From Pseudomonadota bacterium (GTDB lineage Bacteria > Pseudomonadota > Gammaproteobacteria > Burkholderiales > Chitinibacteraceae): a DNA stretch of 52,440 nt. Location of the stretch: contig JAPLQI010000028.1 in NCBI GenBank assembly GCA_026399755.1, forward strand, positions 1 through 52,440, written 5' to 3'. Numbering within the stretch: position 1 is the first letter of the stretch; each line of letters starts with the position of its first letter. The notes under the pieces are model-generated. The model saw only the letters and a program-made list of their open reading frames with translations. It searched no databases and had not been told where the DNA came from. This document shows, piece after piece, positions 39,455 to 48,635 of the stretch. The position numbers and the translations under genes are program-made.

Positions 39455-41164
39455 TTATTCATTAGTAACAGCCATAATCTCTTCTAAGGAGGTTAGCCCT
39501 TGTTTTACTTTGCGTAAGCCTGACCCTCGTAAGTCTCGTACGCCATCTCGTTTTGCTTGATCTGCAATGTCGATAGCATTACCGTTGGTCATGATAATAC
39601 GGTTCATTGCATCGGTAATCGGCATGACTTGATAAATGCCGACTCGGCCCTTGTATCCTGAACCCTTACAAATATCACACCCCACTGGTTTATAGGGCGA
39701 CCAAGTACCATCAAGATCTTCCTCGGAAAAGCCCGCATCAAGCAGTGCTTGGTGTGGGATATCAATGGCGGTTTTACAACTGCATAGTTTTCTAGCTAAA
39801 CGTTGTGCGGTAATTAAAATCACCGAAGAAGCAATATTAAAGGGTGCGATCCCCATATTAAGCATACGTGTTAGCGTGGTAGGGGCATCGTTGGTGTGCA
39901 GAGTAGAGAACACCATATGCCCAGTTTGCGCAGCCTTAATTGAAATATCTGCCGTGCCTAAGTCGCGAATCTCCCCAACCATAATGATGTCAGGATCTTG
40001 GCGCAGGAAGGCTTTAAGAGCCACCGCGAATGTTAGCCCTGATTTTTCATTTACATTAACTTGGTTCACACCAGGCAAGTTAATTTCACAAGGATCTTCC
40101 GCCGTCGAGATATTGATGCCTGGCTGATTCAAGATATTGAGGCAGGTATAAAGCGATACGGTTTTGCCTGAGCCTGTTGGGCCTGTAACTAAAATCATCC
40201 CATAAGGGCGCTGGATGGCCTCTAGTAGGATTTCTTTTTGATCCGGATCGTAACCCAAGGCGTCAATACCCAAAGTGGCCGAGGACGGATCTAAAATCCG
40301 CATACAAATTTTCTCACCATGCATGGTGGGCATGGTGGATACCCGAAAATCGATTGCTCGGCTTTTGGATAGCACCAGCTTCATACGTCCATCTTGCGGC
40401 ACGCGCTTTTCTGAAATGTCGAGCTTGGAAATAACCTTAATACGCGAGGCGAGCTTATCTTTAATGGCCAATGGAGGTTGAGCGACTTCACGCAGCACAC
40501 CATCTAGCCGGTAGCGGATGCGGAAGAACTTTTCGTAAGGCTCAAAGTGGATATCTGATACGCCAGCATTAATGGCATCTAAGAGTATTTTTTGTAGGTA
40601 TTTGACAATAGGCGCATCGTCTACTTCTAATGCGGCAGCATCGTTTTGGCTAGTGTCTTCTTCACTTGCACCCATTTCTAAATCAACATCATCTAGCGCC
40701 ATATTGCTTAAATTGGCACCTGTTGATTCAATGAGTTTCTCAAGTAAAGTAATCAACTTACTATCTTCAACAACCAGTGGCTGAACTTGCAGGCCAGTTT
40801 GAAAGCGGACTTCTTCAAGGGCTTGTAAATTAGTAATGTCAGAAAGCCCAATAAACAACTTGGTACCGCGTTTAAATAGCGGCACGATGCGTTGTATTTG
40901 CATCACTTTATTATCTAATACGCCTTGCGGAATGTAGCTGGGATCAAGATGGTCAAGATCTAGTAAGGGGTAACCAAATGCCTGTGATGAAAACTCAGCC
41001 ACATCTCTGGCGGTCATTTTATGGCTACGGATTAATTGTTCAATGAAGAGGGTTTTGCTGCTGGCAGCCGTTGCCTGCAAAGCCTCTGCATCTGCTTCAA
41101 TTAATCGACCATGCTGAACCAGCAGGCGGGCAAGACCAGATACAGGAGAGTTAGGTGCGGACAT
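39455..41164 (-). CDS. pilB: Type IV pilus extension ATPase PilB
   Basis: Hexameric motor that powers pilus extension. From MSAPNSPVSGLARLLVQHG the protein is 569 residues; a TTG three codons earlier is less likely. Visible are the N-terminal MshEN-type domain, Walker A GPTGSGKT, the Asp-box around DPDIIMVGEIRD, the His-box TGHMVFSTLHTND, and a C-terminal tetracysteine zinc site (CSC... and CDICKGSG). All are intact. No pilT or pilin gene is in the window. Confidence 0.96.
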   Translation of the reverse strand: MSAPNSPVSGLARLLVQHGRLIEADAEALQATAASSKTLFIEQLIRSHKMTARDVAEFSSQAFGYPLLDLDHLDPSYIPQGVLDNKVMQIQRIVPLFKRGTKLFIGLSDITNLQALEEVRFQTGLQVQPLVVEDSKLITLLEKLIESTGANLSNMALDDVDLEMGASEEDTSQNDAAALEVDDAPIVKYLQKILLDAINAGVSDIHFEPYEKFFRIRYRLDGVLREVAQPPLAIKDKLASRIKVISKLDISEKRVPQDGRMKLVLSKSRAIDFRVSTMPTMHGEKICMRILDPSSATLGIDALGYDPDQKEILLEAIQRPYGMILVTGPTGSGKTVSLYTCLNILNQPGINISTAEDPCEINLPGVNQVNVNEKSGLTFAVALKAFLRQDPDIIMVGEIRDLGTADISIKAAQTGHMVFSTLHTNDAPTTLTRMLNMGIAPFNIASSVILITAQRLARKLCSCKTAIDIPHQALLDAGFSEEDLDGTWSPYKPVGCDICKGSGYKGRVGIYQVMPITDAMNRIIMTNGNAIDIADQAKRDGVRDLRGSGLRKVKQGLTSLEEIMAVTNE

Positions 41165-41193
41165 GGTCTTCAATATGTAATCGAAAAGAGAGC

Positions 41194-41212
41194 AAGATAA
41201 GATTGTTATCTT
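41194..41212. promoter_or_regulatory. Inverted repeat upstream of pilB
   Basis: AAGATAA-gattg-TTATCTT is a perfect 7-bp inverted repeat with a five-base centre, 30 bp before the pilB start in the 128-bp gap to the CorB-like gene. It could be an operator or an mRNA hairpin. No -35/-10 pair was convincing. Confidence 0.3.
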
Positions 41213-41292
41213 ACATGTTGTTGTAGTTTAGTAAATACCTTATAACCTTGCACTTTCTTTCCATTTGAAATATATCTAAATCAAAAAACAGA

Positions 41293-42555
41293 CTAAATGT
41301 CTTGAGCATATAAGCGAATAACACGAATACTGCGATCTTGTGTTTGAACAATCTCAATTCGTTGTCCTGCTAAAACAAGGCAAGTGCCTGCATCAGGAAT
41401 ATCTTCAAAGTGTTCAAGTATGAGTCCATTTAATGTTTTAGGCCCATCTACAGGAAATGCTAGGCATAATTTTCTATTGAGCTCACGCAAACTCGATGCA
41501 CCATCCAGTAAAATACTGCCATCGGGCTGGCGCAGAGCTTTAGCGCCTTGCACAGGCGCGTTTGTTGTGAATTCTCCAACAACTTGTTCAAGTATATCTT
41601 CTAGCGTGACCAGTCCTTGCATTTCACCGTATTCATCCACAACAACGGCAATTCTTCGTTTGTTTTCTTGGAAGTTTTGTAGTTGAGTAAAAAGAGGCGT
41701 GCTTGAAGGAATAAAGTAAGGAGGGCGCATCACCTCTCGCAGGCGTATTTGATCAATCTCATCTTCTTTCAAAGACAAAATTTTACGGATATGCAAAATA
41801 CCGGTGATATTGTCTGGATTGCCTGAATAAACAGGGAGTCGTGTGTGATGGCAGGTAAAGATTTGTTTGCGAATTTCATCAGTAGGCGCATCTAAATCAA
41901 TACTTTCGATTTGATGACGGGGTGTCATTACATCATCAACCGTAATGCTTCCTAACTCAAATAAATTAAGCAAAATAGTGTGATGTTTTTTCTCGATATA
42001 ACGCCCTGATTCTAAAACTAATAGGCGTAACTCTTCTGGCGAGAGAGCATGTTGATTTTCATTGTTTTTTTTAAGGTGTAAAACTTTAATTAAGCCACTC
42101 ACAAATAGATTAACTAGCCATACTGCCGGATAGAGAATACGTAGCAAAATAAGGAGAGGGAAGGACGCTTTATAAGCAAAAGACTCTGAATAGTTAGCGG
42201 CAAGAACCTTGGGTGTGGCTTCAGAAAAAATAAGGATAGCCAAAGCAACAAGCAATGTTGCGGCACCCAACGCAAAGTTATTGCTGGCAAAAAGTCGGTG
42301 TGCAATCAGGGTTGAAAGGGTGGCGGATGCCGTATTAATGAGCGTATTGCCAATCAAAATCACGGACAATAGCTGATCTGTTTGCTTTAGTAGCTTTTGG
42401 GTGCGTATAGCGGCGAGATGGCCTAATCGTGCTTTACTGGCTATTTTATAGCGGTTGACGGCCATCATGGCTGTTTCTGCACCAGAGAAAAAAGCAGAAG
42501 TGGCTAGGCATAATGCAAGCGCCATATAAAGATAGGGTAGTGAGATTTGTTCCAA
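41293..42555 (-). CDS. CNNM/CBS-domain membrane protein (CorB/YfjD family)
   Basis: A 420-residue HlyC/CorC-family protein linked to Mg2+/Co2+ transport or resistance. The N-terminal CNNM membrane domain has about four hydrophobic segments within residues 7-165. It is followed by a CBS pair (VMTPRHQIESID near 209 to VDEYGEMQGLVTLEDILEQVVGE near 314-336) and a C-terminal CorC/TerC-like domain. It is next to ypjD and ffh, as yfjD is in E. coli. I cannot tell its ion. Confidence 0.88.
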   Translation of the reverse strand: MEQISLPYLYMALALCLATSAFFSGAETAMMAVNRYKIASKARLGHLAAIRTQKLLKQTDQLLSVILIGNTLINTASATLSTLIAHRLFASNNFALGAATLLVALAILIFSEATPKVLAANYSESFAYKASFPLLILLRILYPAVWLVNLFVSGLIKVLHLKKNNENQHALSPEELRLLVLESGRYIEKKHHTILLNLFELGSITVDDVMTPRHQIESIDLDAPTDEIRKQIFTCHHTRLPVYSGNPDNITGILHIRKILSLKEDEIDQIRLREVMRPPYFIPSSTPLFTQLQNFQENKRRIAVVVDEYGEMQGLVTLEDILEQVVGEFTTNAPVQGAKALRQPDGSILLDGASSLRELNRKLCLAFPVDGPKTLNGLILEHFEDIPDAGTCLVLAGQRIEIVQTQDRSIRVIRLYAQDI

Positions 42556-42606
42556 GGTCGTTGCAATGTCCGTAAAGGATGAGCGAGTCTGCTGTACTGT
42601 AAATGT

Positions 42607-43452
42607 TTACAAAGAGCGATGTAGTAAGGCCTCAAGGACAAAACGACTACCTATATATCCCAAAAAGAGTAGTGAAAAGCCAAAGAGAGTCCAGTTAGCC
42701 GCGAATTGCCCTCGCCAGCCACGCTGCCATCTACCCCAGAGTAAAGTGCCAAAAACTAACCATGCAGCAATGGACAAGATGATTTTGTGTGAAAATACAA
42801 GGCCATGACCGAATACTTGCTCGGCAAAAAAGATGCCGGATAGTAGGGCTAAAGTCAGTAAAATAAAGCCTAGTCCTACGCAAGCAAACATAAGCCGCTC
42901 AAGCGTCATGATAGGTGGCAGCGTGCGAATAAGGGAGCCTGCTTTCGCTTGGTGGAGGGTGTGATCAGCAAAACGCATAAGAATAGCCACGCCAGCCGCA
43001 TTTAAGAGCATGCCGTGAGCGAACATTGCTAATAAAAAATGCCCTCTAGATAATGCGCTGAATGGATAAGTAATAGGATGTCCGTGAGGCAATAGCTGTG
43101 ATATCAGTAAAAATAGGGCCGTAATGCCTAACATGGGCGGTTGCAATCCGTCCATTTTCCAGAAAAGTTGCCCGCATAAATAAATGCACAGTGTGGCAAA
43201 GGCGCTGAGTGATAATGCTTCTGCCGCGCCAAAGTGGAGTGTGTTTGACCATAGCAAGGGCGGGAAGAGTGCGAGGGCGTGCAAAGTTAAGCCACTAAGT
43301 AAAAGTATTTGCTCAATAAGTGGGCTAATTGGGCTCTTAGGGCGAGCAGACGCTAAACGGCTACGGCAAAAATGCCAGCCAAGCAGTAGATAAATGGTTA
43401 ATGCCAGCAGCGCTAAATAAGTCGCAGGGCTAACTTCAGGTAAAATGGTCAT
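42607..43452 (-). CDS. ypjD: CcsA/CytC-assembly-like integral membrane protein YpjD
   Basis: A 281-residue protein with roughly eight membrane segments and a cytochrome-c-assembly (CcsA-like) domain; GRGHFLLAMFAHGMLLNAAG near 128-147 and FSHKIILSIAAWLVFGTLLWGRWQRGWRG near 217-245 are typical. Its biochemical role is unknown in any bacterium I can recall. It is divergent from ffh across 58 bp, the same neighbour relation as in E. coli. Confidence 0.88.
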   Translation of the reverse strand: MTILPEVSPATYLALLALTIYLLLGWHFCRSRLASARPKSPISPLIEQILLLSGLTLHALALFPPLLWSNTLHFGAAEALSLSAFATLCIYLCGQLFWKMDGLQPPMLGITALFLLISQLLPHGHPITYPFSALSRGHFLLAMFAHGMLLNAAGVAILMRFADHTLHQAKAGSLIRTLPPIMTLERLMFACVGLGFILLTLALLSGIFFAEQVFGHGLVFSHKIILSIAAWLVFGTLLWGRWQRGWRGQFAANWTLFGFSLLFLGYIGSRFVLEALLHRSL

Positions 43453-43510
43453 TGTATAAGTCTATCAGAGCGAGGTCCCTCTTGGGGCAGTCGCCAAGCA
43501 AAGGATACTC

Positions 43511-44863
43511 ATGTTTGAAAATCTTTCTAGTCGTCTTTCTGGTGTTGTCAAAAATCTGCGGGGTCAGTCTCGCCTGACGGAAGACAATATTCAAGACGCA
43601 ATGCGTGAAGTACGCATGGCCCTACTTGAGGCTGACGTCGCTTTGCCAGTCGTTAAGCAGTTTATTAATGATGTCAAAGTCAGAGCGCAAGGCCAAGAAG
43701 TTATTGGTAGTCTTACACCGGGTCAAGCCGTCATTGGTGTTGTGCATGAAGAATTAACCAAGCTGATGGGCTTGCAAAATGACGCGTTGAACTTGGCCGC
43801 AGTGCCACCTGCCGTGATTTTAATGGCGGGTTTGCAAGGTGCTGGTAAGACAACGACATCAGGTAAGCTGGCAAAATTACTCAAAGAAACGCAAAAGAAG
43901 AAAGTTTTACTGGTCTCTACCGACGTTTATCGCCCCGCTGCGATTGAACAGCTAAAAATGTTGGCTGGGCAATTGGAAGTTGAGTGGTTTCCTTCTGATG
44001 TCGGGCAAAAGCCGGTTGATATTGCCCTCGCTGCTCATGATTACGCCAAAAAACATTTTCATGATGTGCTGATCGTTGACACGGCAGGCCGTTTGGCAAT
44101 TGACGAAGCCTTGATGGCTGAAATTAAAGCCCTGCATGTGGCTGTAAATCCTATTGAAACCCTTTTCGTCGTTGATGCGATGCAGGGGCAGGATGCGGTG
44201 AATACAGCAAAAGCATTTAATGAGGCACTTCCTTTAACGGGGGTGATTCTCACCAAGATGGATGGTGACTCACGTGGTGGTGCGGCATTGTCGGTGCGGC
44301 ACATCACAGGTAAGCCGATTAAATTCTTGGGCACGGGCGAAAAGCTCACAGGCTTAGAACCATTCCACCCCGATCGCATGGCTGGCCGCATTTTGGGCAT
44401 GGGCGATGTGCTTTCCCTGATTGAAGATGTGCAAAATAGCGTCGATCAGGAAGAAGCGCTCAAGATGATGAAGAAAGTTAAATCCGGTAAAGGGTTTGAC
44501 TTGGAAGATTTTAAAACTCAAATTCAGCAAATGAAAAAAATGGGCGGCATGAGTGCGCTGATGGACAAGTTACCAGGGCAAGTGAGCCAAATGGCCAATA
44601 GCCAAGTAACAGATAAATCCGTGGCACGTATTGAAGGTATTATTAATTCGATGACACCAGAAGAGCGTCGTAAACCTGAGCTACTTAAAGCCAGCCGCAA
44701 GCGTCGTATCGCCGCAGGTGCCGGTGTTCAGGTTCAAGAAGTAAACCGCCTACTGAAGCAATTTGAAGAAACGCAAAAAATGATGAAGCAGTTCTCCAAG
44801 GGTGGTATGGCTAAGTTGATGCGTGGCATGAGCGGCATGAAGGGTATGTTGCCGGGTATGTAA
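43511..44863 (+). CDS. ffh: Signal recognition particle protein Ffh
   Basis: GTPase that binds 4.5S RNA and signal sequences and targets ribosomes to SecYEG via FtsY. The 450-residue protein has the N domain (1-90), P-loop GLQGAGKT at 107-114, DTAGR at 190-194 and TKMDGD at 248-253. A methionine-rich M domain (about 325-450) ends MRGMSGMKGMLPGM. Full length. The AAAGGA site lies seven bases before the ATG. Confidence 0.98.
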   Translation: MFENLSSRLSGVVKNLRGQSRLTEDNIQDAMREVRMALLEADVALPVVKQFINDVKVRAQGQEVIGSLTPGQAVIGVVHEELTKLMGLQNDALNLAAVPPAVILMAGLQGAGKTTTSGKLAKLLKETQKKKVLLVSTDVYRPAAIEQLKMLAGQLEVEWFPSDVGQKPVDIALAAHDYAKKHFHDVLIVDTAGRLAIDEALMAEIKALHVAVNPIETLFVVDAMQGQDAVNTAKAFNEALPLTGVILTKMDGDSRGGAALSVRHITGKPIKFLGTGEKLTGLEPFHPDRMAGRILGMGDVLSLIEDVQNSVDQEEALKMMKKVKSGKGFDLEDFKTQIQQMKKMGGMSALMDKLPGQVSQMANSQVTDKSVARIEGIINSMTPEERRKPELLKASRKRRIAAGAGVQVQEVNRLLKQFEETQKMMKQFSKGGMAKLMRGMSGMKGMLPGM

Positions 44864-44950
44864 GGTGTGAGGCTGTTTCGTTGATTCGTTTTAAATTGTT
44901 GTGGGCCAATGCCCCATTTACTTGTGTTTTGTATATAAAATTCGCACCTG

Positions 44951-45013
44951 ACCGGCTGCCGAATATCACGTTAGGCTTTACAACGTGATTGTTTTTGCTG
45001 TACTTTTGCCGGT
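44951..45013 (+). promoter_or_regulatory. Structured rpsP leader, with a terminator-like inner hairpin
   Basis: ACCGGC (44951-44956) can pair with GCCGGT (45008-45013). Inside it, ATCACGTT (44965-44972) pairs with AACGTGAT (44982-44989), followed by TGTTTTT. The 223-bp gap between ffh and rpsP therefore holds a nested structure that could terminate or attenuate transcription into rpsP-rimM-trmD-rplS. A TATATAAAA box at 44932 may be a -10 element, without a clear -35. Confidence 0.45.
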
Positions 45014-45086
45014 TATTCTTGCGGGGTTTGGCTATTTGTTTCATAATCAGACCCCTTTAGTAATCTCCATTACTGGGTTTAATGCC

Positions 45087-45347
45087 ATGGTTGTTATTCG
45101 TCTTTCCCGCGGCGGTGCTAAAAACCGTCCGTTTTACAATGTTGTTGTAACCGACTCCCGTAATCGTCGTGATGGTCGCTTTGTTGAGCGTCTTGGCTTT
45201 TACAACCCACTCGCTAAAGATGGCGAAGAAGGCGTGCGTCTAGCTATGGACCGCGTAAGCTACTGGGTAGGCGTTGGTGCGCAAGCTTCTGATTCCGTTG
45301 CTAAGCTGCTGAAAAACTACAAGCCAGCTGCTGTAGCTGCTGCTTGA
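45087..45347 (+). CDS. rpsP: 30S ribosomal protein S16
   Basis: Early 30S assembly protein. The start [21 protein letters not shown] is the family N-terminus and gives 86 residues; an in-frame upstream reading from 44985 adds 34 hydrophobic residues from the leader and is rejected. [15 protein letters not shown] near 28-42 is diagnostic. It is the first gene of the rpsP-rimM-trmD-rplS operon. Confidence 0.97.
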   Translation: MVVIRLSRGGAKNRPFYNVVVTDSRNRRDGRFVERLGFYNPLAKDGEEGVRLAMDRVSYWVGVGAQASDSVAKLLKNYKPAAVAAA

Positions 45348-45355
45348 TTCAAGCC

Positions 45356-45889
45356 GTGACTACGCAAAAGCGGGCTTCGCTGCCTGTACCTGATGATCTT
45401 TTGATTATGGGCTACGTGAGTGGGGCTTTTGGAGTTCATGGCTGGATTAACTTGGTTGGTGATACCGAAAATGCCGATAGTCTTTTTGACTTCGACACTT
45501 GGTGGATCGGTCGAGATGGTCAATGGCAAGCGTATACGCTTGTTGAAGGTCAAGTTCATACAAAGAAGCTGGCAGCTCGACTTGAAGGTGTAGATGGACG
45601 CGATGCGGCATTTGCGCTGAAAAGTTGTAAAATTGCAGTTTCCCGTAGCCTGTTGCCAGCCCCTGCTGCTGATGAATATTACTGGGTCGATTTAATCGGC
45701 TTAGATGTCATCAATGTGCAAGGTGAAAAGCTTGGTGTTGTGGATAACTTGTTTGAAACCGGCGCTAACGATGTGATTGTTGTAAAAGATGGCCAGACCG
45801 AGCGTCTGCTACCTTTTGTGGCCCATGTTGTGCTCAAGGTTGATCTTGCTGCTAAAACAATCTCTGTGGATTGGGGCCTTGATTACTGA
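45356..45889 (+). CDS. rimM: Ribosome maturation factor RimM, non-ATG start
   Basis: Binds S19 and helps 30S head maturation. The product is about 177 residues, with the N-terminal [16 protein letters not shown] (conserved GxxGxxG) and the C-terminal PRC-barrel ([12 protein letters not shown], then [11 protein letters not shown]). No ATG exists near the start. I use GTG at 45356; TTG at 45344, overlapping the rpsP stop (TTGA), would add four residues. Neither has a clear Shine-Dalgarno, which suggests translational coupling to rpsP. Confidence 0.92.
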   Translation: MTTQKRASLPVPDDLLIMGYVSGAFGVHGWINLVGDTENADSLFDFDTWWIGRDGQWQAYTLVEGQVHTKKLAARLEGVDGRDAAFALKSCKIAVSRSLLPAPAADEYYWVDLIGLDVINVQGEKLGVVDNLFETGANDVIVVKDGQTERLLPFVAHVVLKVDLAAKTISVDWGLDY

Positions 45890-46670
45890 GGCTGAAGTAC
45901 ATCACTTCGATGTGATTACTTTATTTCCAGAGATGTTTGAGGCAATCACTCGCTACGGTATTACGCGGCGAGCGGTTGAGTTAGGTTTGTTTGAACTAAG
46001 CAGTTGGAATCCACGTGATTTCACCGTAGACAAACATCGTACAGTGGACGACCGGCCTTATGGTGGTGGCCCAGGTATGGTGATGTTGCCAGAGCCGCTT
46101 GAAAGCGCGCTTGAAGCAGCTAAAAATAGGCAGCGTGAGGCTGGTGTTGCTATAACGCATACCGTCTACTTATCTCCCCAAGGGGCGACATTGACGCATG
46201 ACAAAGTGCTTGAACTGGCTCAAAAACCAGGTCTGATTTTGCTATGTGGTCGTTACGAAGGTGTAGATGAGCGCTTGCTGGATCGCCAGATCGACGAAGA
46301 AATCTCGGTCGGCGATTATGTACTCTCAGGTGGAGAGTTGCCTGCAATGGTTTTGATGGATGCCATCATTCGCCAATTGCCAGGTGTACTTAATACTGCA
46401 GCGAGTGCAGAAGAAGATTCATTTGTGGATGGGTTGCTGGATTGCCCGCATTATACCCGTCCCGAAAATTATCTAGGTATGAGCGTACCGGAAGTCTTAC
46501 TTTCAGGAAATCATGCATTGATACGGCGCTGGCGCTTAAAACAGTCCTTAGGTCGAACGCTATTGCGTAGACCTGACTTGTTAAAAAAGCGACAGCTATC
46601 AAAAGATGAGGCTCGTCTTCTGGCCGAATTTAAGGCGGATCTGGCGATAAGCCAAGATCAGGTGGTTTGA
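45879..46670 (+). CDS. trmD: tRNA (guanine-37-N1)-methyltransferase TrmD, TTG start
   Basis: Methylates G37 next to the anticodon using S-adenosylmethionine, preventing +1 frameshifting. From a TTG inside the last codons of rimM the protein is 263 residues: [17 protein letters not shown], then [13 protein letters not shown] near 57-69, and the trefoil-knot motifs [15 protein letters not shown] and [19 protein letters not shown] precedes the TTG. The 11-bp overlap with rimM implies coupled translation. Confidence 0.94.
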   Translation: MITEAEVHHFDVITLFPEMFEAITRYGITRRAVELGLFELSSWNPRDFTVDKHRTVDDRPYGGGPGMVMLPEPLESALEAAKNRQREAGVAITHTVYLSPQGATLTHDKVLELAQKPGLILLCGRYEGVDERLLDRQIDEEISVGDYVLSGGELPAMVLMDAIIRQLPGVLNTAASAEEDSFVDGLLDCPHYTRPENYLGMSVPEVLLSGNHALIRRWRLKQSLGRTLLRRPDLLKKRQLSKDEARLLAEFKADLAISQDQVV

Positions 46671-46710
46671 CCACCTTTGAAGGAACAAGCTTCACATTGG
46701 AGTAATACCC

Positions 46711-47094
46711 ATGAATTTGATTCAAATACTTGAGCAAGAAGAAATCGCTCGCTTAGCTAAGACTCTTCCAGAATTCGCCCCTGGCGATACCGTGATCGTT
46801 CAGGTCAAGGTTAAGGAAGGTACACGTGAGCGTCTGCAGGCTTATGAAGGCGTTGTGATTGCCAAGCGTAATCGCGGCCTGAATAGCTCCTTTATCGTGC
46901 GTAAAATTTCCGCAGGTATGGGTGTTGAGCGTACTTTCCAAACTTACTCGCCACTGGTGGCTGGTATTGAAGTGAAGCGTCGCGGCGATGTACGTCGTGC
47001 TAAGCTTTACTACCTCCGTGATCGTTCAGGTAAATCTGCACGTATTAAGGAAAAATTGCCAGCACGTAAGATTGTTGCTAAAGCTGCTGCTTAA
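46711..47094 (+). CDS. rplS: 50S ribosomal protein L19
   Basis: Interface protein near bridge B8. The 127-residue sequence has [29 protein letters not shown] at about 22-50 and [17 protein letters not shown] near 72-88. It is the last gene of the rpsP operon, followed by a strong terminator. Confidence 0.98.
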   Translation: MNLIQILEQEEIARLAKTLPEFAPGDTVIVQVKVKEGTRERLQAYEGVVIAKRNRGLNSSFIVRKISAGMGVERTFQTYSPLVAGIEVKRRGDVRRAKLYYLRDRSGKSARIKEKLPARKIVAKAAA

Positions 47095-47115
47095 TTTTTT
47101 AAGCAAACAGTATTT

Positions 47116-47146
47116 AAACGCGGGCCGAGTGCCCGCGTTTTCGTTT
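47116..47146 (+). terminator. Intrinsic terminator of the rpsP operon
   Basis: AAACGCGGGC (47116-47125) pairs with GCCCGCGTTT (47131-47140) around loop CGAGT, followed by TCGTTT. Confidence 0.85.
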
Positions 47147-47166
47147 CCATAACATCTGGATTTGTT

Positions 47167-47652
47167 ATGCGTATCGAAAATTTAGATTCTTACGCTGTTA
47201 TCTCTAGCCCTGTTGGCCATCTGGGCCTTGCTACGCGTAATGAGCATCTCGTTTTAGTCGAATTTCTCCCTAGCTCCTCTTCTTTGCAGATGGCGACAAG
47301 CCCTCTGTTGCAAGATGCTGCCTGTCAGTTGGACGCTTATTTTCAAGATCCTTTGTTTGTCTTTAATTTACCGTGGGCTTTGTCGGTAACCGAGCATCAG
47401 AAGAAAGTTCTGGATGCCATTGCGGCAATTCCTGTTGGCCAGTTGAAAACCTATGCAGATATTTCACAATGCATTTCTTCTAGTCCTCGTGCCGTTGGCG
47501 GTGCTTGTGGGCGCAATCCTTTGCCATTGCTGATTCCTTGTCATCGGGTGGTGGCGGCTACGGGCTTAGGTGGATTTAATGCCGGTCGAAATGGGGTGGA
47601 CTGGCTGCCGATTAAGCGTTGGCTCTTAAACCATGAAGGTGTTGAGGTATGA
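47167..47652 (+). CDS. ogt: Methylated-DNA-[protein]-cysteine S-methyltransferase
   Basis: Suicide repair enzyme that moves the alkyl group from O6-alkylguanine to its own cysteine. The 161-residue protein has the active-site PCHRV with Cys125, the RAVGGA segment (108-113) that holds the intercalating Arg, and the TYADIS helix near 95-100. There is no Ada N-terminal zinc domain, so it is the constitutive Ogt type. The stop overlaps xerD by four bases. Confidence 0.95.
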   Translation: MRIENLDSYAVISSPVGHLGLATRNEHLVLVEFLPSSSSLQMATSPLLQDAACQLDAYFQDPLFVFNLPWALSVTEHQKKVLDAIAAIPVGQLKTYADISQCISSSPRAVGGACGRNPLPLLIPCHRVVAATGLGGFNAGRNGVDWLPIKRWLLNHEGVEV

Positions 47653-48572
47653 GTCAAGGTTTGATGGATGAACAGCTAGTGTTGATTGATGAATTTTTAG
47701 ATGCGGTTTGGCTGAGTGATCAGCTGTCTAAAAATACCATTGATAGTTATCGCCGTGATTTGCTGATCTGGGCTCATTGGCTAATCGTGGAGCGTAGTTG
47801 CGATTTATTGGCAGCAGATCGTGAGTGCGTACAAGCTTTTTTAGCCAGACAAGCTCGGGATATGAAAGCGGCGACTTTAGCGAGACGCATGGCTAGCTTG
47901 CGTAAGTTTTACCGACATTGGATCTTATCTGGGCAAGCCACCTTTGATCCAACCGCAGAGCTGACTGCACCCAAGCGAGTGAGGCCTTTACCGAAAGCAT
48001 TGGGCGAGGATCGCATCGAGGCGCTCTTGCTTGCCCCTGAGGTGGATCAGGCTGGGGGCTTAAGAGATAGAGCAATGCTAGAGTTAATGTATGCAACAGG
48101 CATGCGTGTTACTGAGTTGGTGACTCTGCCCTTAGGTCAAATCAAATTGCGTGAACGGTATGTGCAGATCTTGGCAGGCAAGGGCGGTAAGCAACGTTTG
48201 GTGCCTATGGGCGAAGTTGCTGCAGATTGGGTCGAGCAATATCTGGCCAATTCCCGCCCATCCTTGGTCGGTACACATCAGGTGGCGGAAGCATTTGTGA
48301 ATCAACGTGGGCATCCACTTACACGGCAAGGTTTCTGGTACATAATCAAGCAGTACGCAGTCGCAGCGGGGATTGATGCCAGTCATTTAAGTCCGCACGT
48401 TTTGCGGCACGCATTTGCAACGCATTTGTTGAATCATGGTGCTGATTTACGTGTAGTGCAAATGTTGCTGGGCCACGCGGATATTACAACCACCCAAATT
48501 TACACCCATGTGGCAACAGCACGTTTGAAATCGTTGCATAAAGAACACCACCCACGTGGTTCTCGTTCATAA
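47649..48572 (+). CDS. xerD: Site-specific tyrosine recombinase XerD
   Basis: With XerC, resolves chromosome dimers at dif under FtsK control. The 307-residue protein has an N-terminal SAM-like core-binding domain (about 8-92) and a catalytic domain with Arg153 (ATGMRVTEL), Lys178, His250 and Arg253 (HVLRHAFATH), His276 and the nucleophile Tyr285. The start overlaps ogt (ATGA); an internal ATG five codons later is an alternative. Length and lack of linked phage genes support the housekeeping XerD role rather than a phage integrase. Confidence 0.94.
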   Translation: MSQGLMDEQLVLIDEFLDAVWLSDQLSKNTIDSYRRDLLIWAHWLIVERSCDLLAADRECVQAFLARQARDMKAATLARRMASLRKFYRHWILSGQATFDPTAELTAPKRVRPLPKALGEDRIEALLLAPEVDQAGGLRDRAMLELMYATGMRVTELVTLPLGQIKLRERYVQILAGKGGKQRLVPMGEVAADWVEQYLANSRPSLVGTHQVAEAFVNQRGHPLTRQGFWYIIKQYAVAAGIDASHLSPHVLRHAFATHLLNHGADLRVVQMLLGHADITTTQIYTHVATARLKSLHKEHHPRGSRS

Positions 48573-48635
48573 AAATTATCTCCATATGCTAATCTCATAA
48601 TCGATCCGCCATTTGGTGGTTTGGGGAGATATAGA

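Noticed and set aside
41200-41292. Possible sigma-54 promoter (GG...GC) upstream of pilB on the minus strand
   Set aside because: The GG and GC dinucleotides are separated by nine bases instead of the required ten, and flanking consensus bases are poor.
44985-45086. Hydrophobic N-terminal extension of rpsP resembling a signal peptide
   Set aside because: S16 is cytoplasmic and starts VVIRLSRGG; the extension is translated leader sequence with internal hairpins.
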